Below, one piece after another: positions 57,398 through 64,000 of a stretch of 64,000 bases of DNA. A model generated the notes under the pieces. The model was given only the letters and a program-made list of their open reading frames with translations, was not told the DNA's origin and did not search any database. This DNA is from Azospirillum sp. (lineage in GTDB: Bacteria > Pseudomonadota > Alphaproteobacteria > Azospirillales > Azospirillaceae): contig JAIXPD010000029.1 of assembly GCA_027486405.1 (NCBI GenBank), positions 62,001 through 126,000 on the forward strand, read 5' to 3'. The translations under genes and the position numbers were made by a program. The number at the start of each line of letters is the position of its first letter. The first letter of the stretch is position 1.

Positions 57398-58631
57398 CCC
57401 CACGGTCCAGCGTTTCCAGCAGCGCCGCGCGGGTCAACACGCCCAAAAAGCGCCCACCGCCATCGACCACCGGAACCGGACAGGGCGCGGTGGCGACGCG
57501 GCGCAACAGACCGTGCAGCGGCGCGTCGGCCGCCACCGGTTCCGGCCGGTTCAGGATGGTTCCCTCGGCCCGCGACAACACGCCGAGAAACCGCCCGTCG
57601 CCCCCTCGGACATAGCCATGGCCAACACCGCGTTCGGCCAGACGGCGCAGGGCGGCGATGGGGTCCTCCCCCTCCTCCACCAGCGCCACCCGGTCGTCGC
57701 AGCGGGCCAGATCGCGGGCGCGCAGCACGCGCGACGGATCCACCCCCCGGAAGAAGGCGCGGACATAGTCGTCGGCGGGGTTGGTGATGATCTCCGCCGG
57801 GGTGCCGATCTGCACGATCCGCCCCTCCTCCATCACCGCGATGCGGTCGGCGATGCGCATCGCCTCGTCCGCGTCGTGGGAGATGAAGACGATGGTCCGG
57901 GCCTGTTCGCGCTGAAGCCGCAAAAGCTCGTCCTGCATGTCGGTGCGGATCAACGGATCGAGCGCGGAAAACGCCTCATCCATCAGCAGGATGGAGGGGT
58001 TTTTCGCCAGGGCGCGGGCCAACCCGACCCGCTGTTGCATCCCGCCCGACAATTCGCGCGGGTAGCGGTGGGCGTAGGCCGACAGCCCGACCTTGTCCAG
58101 CGCCCGCATGGCGGCGTCGCGCCGGGCGTCGCGCCCCACCCCGGCCACCTCCAGGCCAAAGGCGGCGTTGTCGAGCGCGGTGCGGTTGGGCAACAGGGCG
58201 AAGGACTGGAACACCATCGACAGGTCGCGGCGCAACACCTCGACCAGCTCGTTTTTGGACAGGGCGGTCAGATCGCGCCCATCCAGATGGATCGACCCGG
58301 CGGTCGGCTCGATCAGGCGGTTCAGCAAGCGGACCATCGTTGATTTGCCCGACCCCGACAGGCCCATGATGACGAAGATCTCACCCGCCCGGATGTCGAA
58401 ACTGGCGTCCACCACACCGACATTCACGTTCAGCCGCCGCAGCACCTCGTCCTTGCCAGCCCCGGCGCGCAGCAGGGCCAGCGCCGGGCGCGGATCGTCG
58501 GCGAACACCTTGCACAGGTTGCGCACCTCCATCCGGATCGCCCCGCGCGCCTCGGCCACCCGCGCGCCGCTGCGGGCGGCGTCCGCCCCCACCGCAGACA
58601 AGGCGGCGTCGGAGGGCAAAATCAACGTCAT
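57381..58631 (-). CDS. choV: Choline ABC transporter ATPase with CBS domains
   Basis: A 416-residue ATPase of the ProV/OpuAA type. Walker A is GLSGSGKST (90-98), the signature ELSGGMQQRVGLARAL, Walker B ILLMDEAFSALDP and the switch His in FISHDADEA. The C-terminus (about 300-416) has two CBS-like repeats (GVGHGYVRGGDGRFLGVLSR and PVPVVDGGGRFLGVLTR), used in related systems to sense ionic strength. It is the first gene of choV-choW; the start has AAGGACC upstream. Confidence 0.94.
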   Translation of the reverse strand: MTLILPSDAALSAVGADAARSGARVAEARGAIRMEVRNLCKVFADDPRPALALLRAGAGKDEVLRRLNVNVGVVDASFDIRAGEIFVIMGLSGSGKSTMVRLLNRLIEPTAGSIHLDGRDLTALSKNELVEVLRRDLSMVFQSFALLPNRTALDNAAFGLEVAGVGRDARRDAAMRALDKVGLSAYAHRYPRELSGGMQQRVGLARALAKNPSILLMDEAFSALDPLIRTDMQDELLRLQREQARTIVFISHDADEAMRIADRIAVMEEGRIVQIGTPAEIITNPADDYVRAFFRGVDPSRVLRARDLARCDDRVALVEEGEDPIAALRRLAERGVGHGYVRGGDGRFLGVLSRAEGTILNRPEPVAADAPLHGLLRRVATAPCPVPVVDGGGRFLGVLTRAALLETLDRGDDSRG

Positions 58632-58784
58632 GGGGAATGGTCCTTGAACGGTGCGCGCGGTGGCCGGATGAAAGGTCCGGTAGATTGCCCTGAGACGGGC
58701 CTCCCGGTCGATAGTGGAGTCTTCTTATTTTGCATTTTCATCACAGCGGACCAGATTTTGCGACACCTTGCCGCGACTTTGCTT

Positions 58785-58804
58785 TTGATTGATCGTTCAA
58801 TTAA
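58785..58804. promoter_or_regulatory. BetI-type operator
   Basis: TTGATTGATCGTTCAATTAA is a near-palindrome whose core TTGATCGTTCAA differs by one base from the TTGAACGTTCAA core of known BetI sites. It lies in the 332-base gap between divergent choV (start 58631) and the chemoreceptor gene (start 58964), about 155-160 bases from each, so BetI could control both. The rest of the gap is AT-rich around 58720-58830, as expected of promoters. Confidence 0.65.
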
Positions 58805-58963
58805 AAATTTGCGCCGATTTTTCCCATCTCACAGCCAACGATCTCCGCGCGCCTCCAGATTCCTCCTGATTGCGCCCGGCACGTTGCAAGCGCAACATCG
58901 TAAGGGGGATCGCCGTTCACACGATCCCGATTCCAAACAACCCATCCAATCCGGGAGAGCGCG

Positions 58964-60628
58964 GTGAAGATAGCGACCAAACTCTTGGCCCCCGTTGCCG
59001 TGCTCTCCCTGATCGGCCTGCTGATCGGCGGGGCGGCCCTGTGGGGGATGGCCCGCAACGACGACGCCACCCAAGCCCTGCTGCGCAGCAACGCCGTGGT
59101 CGTCGCCGCGTCGGAATTGCGCTCCGTCAGCCGGGCCTTGCAGCGCGACGCCCTCAACCTGATCGACGAGAGCGAAGCCGGTCAGGCCGCGCTGAAAGGC
59201 CGCTTTGCCGAACGGTTGGAGCGGATGACGCGCCTGACCAGCGACCTCGACACCCGGCTGCGCGCCGCCGGGCATGACCAGGGCGCGCGGATGACCGAGC
59301 TGCAATCCAAGGTCCGCGACAATCTGGGCCGGGTCCGCGATCTGGCGCTGGCGGGCAAGCGGGAGGAGGCGCGCGCCCTGTTCCGCAGCGAGGTCCGCGA
59401 CAGCGAGCGCGCCGCGTCCCAATTGACCGACCCGTTGATCGAGGAGGAAATCAAGGAGGGCGAGCGGCTGAGCCAGCGCCTGGACGAGGTGGAAGCGTCC
59501 GTCACCCGGATGGTGACGGCCTTTCTGCTGATCGGCACCCTGGTCGGTGTGGTTCTGTCGGTGCTGATCGCCCGTCGCGGCGTCGTTCAGCCGCTGGCAC
59601 GGCTCACCACCGCGATGGAACGGCTGACCCACAAGGACTACACCGCCGACCTGTCCGACGCCGCCCGCAAGGACGAGGTGGGAACGATGGCCACGGCGGT
59701 GCTGGTGTTCCGCGACGCCATGCAGACCGCCGACCGGCTGGAGGCCGAACAGGCGCGCGACCGTCTGGCGCGCGAGCGGCGCACCGAGGCGATTGAGCGG
59801 ATGATCGCCGAGTTCGAACGCAACATCGCCAGCATCCTGCGCACCGTGTCCGCCGCCGCGACGGAGTTGGAGGCCACGGCCAAAAGCATGACCGGGATCG
59901 CCAGCGACACCAACGCGCGCGCCACCGCCACCGCGCGGGCGGCCGAAGAGGCGTCGGTGAACGCCCAGACGGTGGCGGCGGCGGCGGAGGAATTGGCCAT
60001 GTCGATCCAGGAGATCAGCGGGCAGGTGTCCCGCTCCACCGACATCGCCAACCGGGCCAGCACGGAGGCCGCCGACACCAACCGCAAGGTGCAGGGGCTG
60101 GTGGAGCAGGCGCAGCGGATCGGCGAGGTGGTGCGCCTCATCACCGGCATCGCCAGCCAGACCAATTTGCTGGCGCTGAACGCCACCATCGAAGCCGCCC
60201 GCGCCGGAGAGGCGGGCAAGGGCTTCGCCGTCGTCGCCAACGAGGTGAAGATTCTGGCCACCCAGACCGCCAAGGCGACGGAGGAGATCTCCGGCCAGAT
60301 TTCCTCCATGCAGGGGGCGACCGACGGTGCCGCCCAGGCCATCGCCGGAATCGGCCACACCATCGGGACGATCCGCGAGGTCGCCATCACCATCGCCGCC
60401 GCCATCGAGGAGCAAGGCGCGGCCACCACCGAAATCTCCCGCAACGTGCAGGAGGCGGCGACAGGCACCCGCTCCGTCAGCATGAACATCGCCACCGTCA
60501 GCCAGGCCGCCACCCAGACCGGGGCCGCCGCCGCCCAGGTGTTGGAGGCGTCGAGCGAACTGGCCGAACAATCGGTGCGGCTGAAATCCCAGGTCGAACA
60601 GTTCCTGACCGGGATCCGGGCCGCCTGA
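58964..60628 (+). CDS. Methyl-accepting chemotaxis protein, possibly choline-responsive
   Basis: A 554-residue chemoreceptor with a first membrane segment (about 7-28), a helical four-helix-type periplasmic domain (about 30-180), a second segment ([21 protein letters not shown], about 183-203), HAMP and a signalling domain whose tip includes [23 protein letters not shown] start with GGGAGAG upstream. It shares its intergenic region and the BetI-type site with choV. That suggests, without proving, that it reports on choline or a related quaternary amine. Confidence 0.92.
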   Translation: MKIATKLLAPVAVLSLIGLLIGGAALWGMARNDDATQALLRSNAVVVAASELRSVSRALQRDALNLIDESEAGQAALKGRFAERLERMTRLTSDLDTRLRAAGHDQGARMTELQSKVRDNLGRVRDLALAGKREEARALFRSEVRDSERAASQLTDPLIEEEIKEGERLSQRLDEVEASVTRMVTAFLLIGTLVGVVLSVLIARRGVVQPLARLTTAMERLTHKDYTADLSDAARKDEVGTMATAVLVFRDAMQTADRLEAEQARDRLARERRTEAIERMIAEFERNIASILRTVSAAATELEATAKSMTGIASDTNARATATARAAEEASVNAQTVAAAAEELAMSIQEISGQVSRSTDIANRASTEAADTNRKVQGLVEQAQRIGEVVRLITGIASQTNLLALNATIEAARAGEAGKGFAVVANEVKILATQTAKATEEISGQISSMQGATDGAAQAIAGIGHTIGTIREVAITIAAAIEEQGAATTEISRNVQEAATGTRSVSMNIATVSQAATQTGAAAAQVLEASSELAEQSVRLKSQVEQFLTGIRAA

Positions 60629-60662
60629 CGCGACCCGAATCCCCGCCGGACACTCCACCCAA

Positions 60663-62750
60663 TCAGAAGGCGGCGCGCACCCCGGCGTACACCGCCCGGC
60701 CTTCGCCCGGATAGAAAATGGACGTCGCCACCCGGCGCGCGTCCGTCACCGTGCCGATGTCGCTGATGTATTTCTTGTTGGTCAGGTTGCGGCCATCGAT
60801 GAAGACCAACACGCCGTTGGAAAACTCCTTGCCCGCCTGCAGACTCAACAGGGTGCGGCCCGGAACCTTCAGCGTGTTGGCCTGATCGGCCCAGGCCCCT
60901 TGCGGGACCCAATCCACCGTCGGCGTCACATAGAAACCGTCGTTGGCGTAGGTCAGGCTGGAGCGCAACACATGGCGCGGCACGCCCGCCAGCGTGTTGT
61001 TGCCATACTGGCGGTCGCCGTCAAAGGTGAAGTGGTTGAAGGTCCAGACCTGCCCGACGCTCAGGCGGTCGTCCTTGGCGGCGATGCCGGTGGCGACGGT
61101 GGCCTTGAACGCGGCCTCGATCCCCTGATGGATGCTGCGGTCGGCGTTGAAGGTCGCCGCCGGAACGCTGCTGTTGGTGACGTATTGCAGCATCTCCCCG
61201 CGCACCGCCGAGCGGTAGGCGGTGACGTCCCACGACACCCCGCCGATCTCGCCGCGCGTGCCGATTTCCGCCGTCCAGGCGCGTTGCGGCTGCAACGGCA
61301 CAAAGCCCAGCGTGCCGTTCGCCTGGGTCTGGTTCAGGTCGGAGAAATCGGGGATGTCCTGGCTGCGGGTCAGGTTGACGAAGGCCTGGATGGTGGGCTT
61401 GGGTTCCCACAGCAGGCCGATTTTCGGGTTGAAGCCGTAATAGGCGCGGTCGCCGTTCTTGGTGGGCGACAGCAGGTCGCTGTAGCTGCGCAGGTCGCGT
61501 TGCGCCTTGCCGCCGGTCATCAGGGCCAGGGTGGGCAGGACATACAGGCGGTTTTCCGCGAAGACCTCCGCGTTGTAGGCGTTCTGGCGGGAATCGACCG
61601 TCTGCGCCCCCCGGCTGCCGTTGATGTTGATGAACTGGCGGGCCTTGGTGTTGCCCGCCGTCAGACGGCCGCCGACGACCAGTTCGTCGCGCATGCCGCC
61701 CACGGTGAACTGCGTGGTGTAACGCGGGGCGACACCATAGGTCCAACCGGTCTGGTCGATGACCTGGAAGATCGGGTGGAACAGCTTTTTGCGGATCGCC
61801 CAGGTGGCGACGTCCAGTTGCCCGGACTCCATCTTGACGCTGGTGCGGTTGGCGATGCGCTGGGTCCAGACGTCGCGGGCCTGATCGCCCGACAACACCG
61901 CCGCCGTCGCCATGGTCGGACGGTTCAGCGCGTCGTTCAGGCCAAGCGATCCGGGCAGCTTCTGGTGGGTGACGTATTCGCCAAAATAGAAGCGGGTTTC
62001 CACATCGGGGCTGATGCGGTAGCCGATGTTGCCGTTGACCTGCTCATACTGCTGGCGGGCGTGTTTGCGATAGCCGTCGGAATGCGACACCGTGGCGTTG
62101 ACCAGAAAATCCAGATCGCCCAGCACGCGCGACGCCTGAAGGGAGGTGCGCAGCGTGCCGAAGCTGCCGCCATCGACGCGCAACACGTTGGGCGCAATGG
62201 CGGTGTGCGCCGTCGGCGTCACCAGATTGATCGCCCCGCCCAGGGTGGAGGAGCCATAGGCCAGCCCGTTGCCGCCCTTGAACACTTCGGCGTAGCGCAG
62301 GGCCTGCGGGTCAAGCTGGTAGAAATCGCCGCTGCCGTCGGCGGCGTTGACCGGAATGCCGTCCTGCAACAGCTCCACCCCGCGCAGGTGATAGCCGCGC
62401 GCCATGCCCGACCCGCGCACCGACAGGCGCAGTTCCTGGCCATAACGGTTTTCCACGAAGACGCCGGGCACGTTGCCCAGCACGTCGCGCAGGGTGTTGG
62501 CCAGGGTGCCCTTGTAGGATTCGGCGTCGACAAAGCCGACGGAGCCGACGGTCTTGCCCAGCTCCTCTTGCGCCTGTTCGGCGGCGGGGGCGGTCTGCGT
62601 GCCTTTGCCCTGACCGGTGACGGTCAGCGTGTCGAGCGCGACCGGGGCGTTGGTTTGGGGAGCGGGGGCGGTTTGCGCGGCGGCGGGAAACGCCTGGACC
62701 GCAACGAGGGAGGCGAGCGCCAAAGCGCCGCCGGTGTGCACACGGGTCAT
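60663..62750 (-). CDS. TonB-dependent outer-membrane receptor
   Basis: A 695-residue TonB-dependent receptor. It has a signal peptide (about 1-26, AFPAAAQ), a TonB-box-like stretch (DTLTVTGQG, about 40-48), a plug domain (LRDVLGNVPGVFVENRYGQELRLSVRGSG in outline; GVELLQDGIPVNAADGSGDF) and a beta-barrel ending in Phe. The features suit a FecA/iron-chelate type receptor, but the ligand is unknown. It is 39 kb from the NRPS genes and has no visible Fur box, so it should not be assumed to take up that siderophore. The ATG at 62750 has GGAGAG eight bases before it. Confidence 0.93.
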   Translation of the reverse strand: MTRVHTGGALALASLVAVQAFPAAAQTAPAPQTNAPVALDTLTVTGQGKGTQTAPAAEQAQEELGKTVGSVGFVDAESYKGTLANTLRDVLGNVPGVFVENRYGQELRLSVRGSGMARGYHLRGVELLQDGIPVNAADGSGDFYQLDPQALRYAEVFKGGNGLAYGSSTLGGAINLVTPTAHTAIAPNVLRVDGGSFGTLRTSLQASRVLGDLDFLVNATVSHSDGYRKHARQQYEQVNGNIGYRISPDVETRFYFGEYVTHQKLPGSLGLNDALNRPTMATAAVLSGDQARDVWTQRIANRTSVKMESGQLDVATWAIRKKLFHPIFQVIDQTGWTYGVAPRYTTQFTVGGMRDELVVGGRLTAGNTKARQFININGSRGAQTVDSRQNAYNAEVFAENRLYVLPTLALMTGGKAQRDLRSYSDLLSPTKNGDRAYYGFNPKIGLLWEPKPTIQAFVNLTRSQDIPDFSDLNQTQANGTLGFVPLQPQRAWTAEIGTRGEIGGVSWDVTAYRSAVRGEMLQYVTNSSVPAATFNADRSIHQGIEAAFKATVATGIAAKDDRLSVGQVWTFNHFTFDGDRQYGNNTLAGVPRHVLRSSLTYANDGFYVTPTVDWVPQGAWADQANTLKVPGRTLLSLQAGKEFSNGVLVFIDGRNLTNKKYISDIGTVTDARRVATSIFYPGEGRAVYAGVRAAF

Positions 62751-62825
62751 CACTCAGTCTCTCCTGTGCCCGGTTGCGGGACCGCAAGGGGGTCGCCGGG
62801 CCGGGCATGGGTCATGAATCATCGG

Positions 62826-63266
62826 TCAGGGGGGCGCGTGCGTGAGGGCGCGCGCCCGGTCGGGGCGGAAACCGGCCATGGGCGGCGGTCCCCGCGCCCG
62901 GGGGCGATGGGCGACGGGCCGAGGAACGGCGCGGCGGGTCGGCGCTGGGCGCAGCCGCCAGCCATGGCCATTGGGGCCGGTAGCGGGAACCCCACCACCC
63001 GGCAACAGCGTTTGCACGGCGGCAAAGGCCAGGCAGGCCGCGCACGACTCGTCAAACGGATCAGCGGGCGGGCCGTTTGGCGGGGCCGATTCCGGCGAGC
63101 GGGCGGCCAGACACAACGGGGCCGACGCGTCCGCCGCCGCGCTGCGGGCCGCCATCACCAGGGCCGACCCGATGGGCGACAGCGCTTGCAGCAGCGCGGC
63201 CAGCAGCAGCAGCGCCCACAGCCCGCGCGTCCAAACCGGCCTGCGTTGTTCGAAACGCGTCCTCAT
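62826..63266 (-). CDS. DUF2946-like small exported/membrane protein
   Basis: A 146-residue protein with an N-terminal hydrophobic segment (WALLLLAALLQALSPIGSALVMAA, about 17-40) and the CLAARS and ESCAACLAFA cysteine stretches seen in DUF2946 proteins, which often sit beside TonB-dependent receptor genes. The C-terminus is Arg/Pro-rich and poorly conserved in appearance. The start overlaps the tonB stop (ATGA), so it is translationally coupled. Function unknown; copper or metal handling has been suggested for some relatives. Confidence 0.75.
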   Translation of the reverse strand: MRTRFEQRRPVWTRGLWALLLLAALLQALSPIGSALVMAARSAAADASAPLCLAARSPESAPPNGPPADPFDESCAACLAFAAVQTLLPGGGVPATGPNGHGWRLRPAPTRRAVPRPVAHRPRARGPPPMAGFRPDRARALTHAPP

Positions 63267-64000
63267 CGCAGGGCGAACCGCACCGGGACCGTCACCTCCA
63301 ACCGGTCGCCGCCCAGCGTCGGCGGCAAGGGCGGCAGGGGGGAGGCGCGCTCGATCATCTGTTCCGCCGCCTGATCCAAACGCTCATGGCCGGAACCCTG
63401 GATGATGGACCAGCGCAGAACCGCGCCGTCCCGCGCGATGGTGAAGCGCAGATGAACGGTCCCTTCCTCCCGCGCCAGTTGGGCGGCGCGCGGGTAGAGT
63501 TTGTACCGGGCCAGCCGGGCGAGGATCGTCGCCAGATAGTCGGGCGGCGGCCCGCTGGACGCGGCCTGCGCCGGGACCGCGGCAACGGGCGGTGCTGGCG
63601 GAGTGGGCACGACGACAGCCGACACGGGGGGTGGGGCCGTTGGGGAGGGTGGAGCCTTGGCCGCCGCCGCCCGCTTGACCGGGGCCGGAGCCGGGGCGAC
63701 CGGCGGCGGCGTGACCGACACCGGACGGGATGGCGGCACGGGGCGGGGCGGGGGCGGTGTCGGTTCCGGCACCGGCGCAGGCGCAGGGGGCGGCTCCGAT
63801 GGCGGCTCCGATGGCGGCTCAGGCGGGGGCGGGGGCGGTTCCACCGGAGGGGGCGGAGCAGGCTCCGGCAGGGTCACAGGGGTCGGTTCGACCGGCGTCG
63901 CTTCAGGGACAACCGGCTCCGGTGGAGGCACAACGGGTTTCGCCAACGGGACCGATGATTCCGCCACAGCCGCCGCCACCGGCTCGGTCACCGGTTCAAC
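63263..64000 (-). CDS. TonB-family energy transducer, N-terminus beyond the window
   Basis: At least 243 residues are visible and the frame is open to the right edge. A long Pro-rich, charged linker (Pro/Val/Glu repeats, about 150 residues) spans the periplasm. A C-terminal TonB domain follows (YLATILARLARYKLYPRAAQ; GTVHLRFTIARDG; SPLPPLPPTLGGD; VPVRFAL). The N-terminal membrane anchor is not in the window, so the gene is partial. It is the upstream partner of the DUF2946-like and receptor genes in the same operon. Confidence 0.9.
   Translation of the reverse strand, partial: VEPVTEPVAAAVAESSVPLAKPVVPPPEPVVPEATPVEPTPVTLPEPAPPPPVEPPPPPPEPPSEPPSEPPPAPAPVPEPTPPPPRPVPPSRPVSVTPPPVAPAPAPVKRAAAAKAPPSPTAPPPVSAVVVPTPPAPPVAAVPAQAASSGPPPDYLATILARLARYKLYPRAAQLAREEGTVHLRFTIARDGAVLRWSIIQGSGHERLDQAAEQMIERASPLPPLPPTLGGDRLEVTVPVRFALR

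Noticed and set aside
60663..62750. Assigning the TonB-dependent receptor to the NRPS siderophore
   Set aside because: It is 39 kb away, in its own operon with tonB, without a visible Fur box; the link would be guesswork.

Overview
The window is GC-rich proteobacterial DNA. Gene content (gallate meta-cleavage operon, choline ABC system with BetI, sorbitol/mannitol-type ABC transporter, kynurenine pathway, IS5-family element) and codon use suggest an alphaproteobacterium, plausibly of the Rhodospirillales/Azospirillum type. That assignment is an inference from style, not from a marker gene. No rRNA, tRNA or CRISPR was seen.

Region 1 (1-21.8 kb) is a nonribosomal peptide siderophore locus. It is organised as two divergent operons around a 400-bp control region that carries two Fur-box-like sites. 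Leftward: an MbtH-like protein, a diaminobutyrate aminotransferase and an NRPS that runs off the window. Rightward: TauD-like hydroxylase, NRPS (C-A-T-C-A-T-C), second TauD-like hydroxylase, A-T protein, NRPS (C-A-T-E-C). Reading the adenylation pockets by eye gives Asp, Dab, Asp and a Lys/hydroxyornithine-like code. With the two hydroxylases and the Dab-forming enzyme, this points to a peptide siderophore with beta-hydroxyaspartate ligands.

Region 2 (21.9-34 kb) is catabolic: LysE exporter; kynU-kynA-kynB (tryptophan to anthranilate); LysR regulator divergent from an M20 peptidase; an intergenic inverted repeat; MHS transporter; LysR regulator divergent from a beta-alanine/pyruvate aminotransferase and methylmalonate-semialdehyde dehydrogenase pair.

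Region 3 (34.1-36.1 kb) is a scar. An IS5-family element has cut a lipoprotein gene, and a locally AT-rich stretch next to it has no convincing intact gene.

Region 4 (36.1-44.3 kb) is a complete gallate pathway on the minus strand (tautomerase, transporter, dioxygenase, hydratase, aldolase, plus an NAD(P) oxidoreductase). It is read away from a divergent LysR-type regulator that has two N-terminal HTH units.

Region 5 (44.3-52.9 kb) holds a small membrane protein, a YigZ-like protein, and a polyol/sugar system (SorC regulator, FGGY kinase, HAD phosphatase, SDR dehydrogenase, ABC permeases and ATPase). The 5' halves of the SDR and the solute-binding-protein genes are missing at a single junction near 49750.

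Region 6 (53-60.6 kb) is a choline module: choX, betI, choW and choV, flanked by two methyl-accepting chemotaxis proteins. A BetI-type operator lies between choV and one of the chemoreceptors. Region 7 (60.6-64 kb) is a minus-strand tonB / DUF2946-like / TonB-dependent receptor operon that continues beyond the window.
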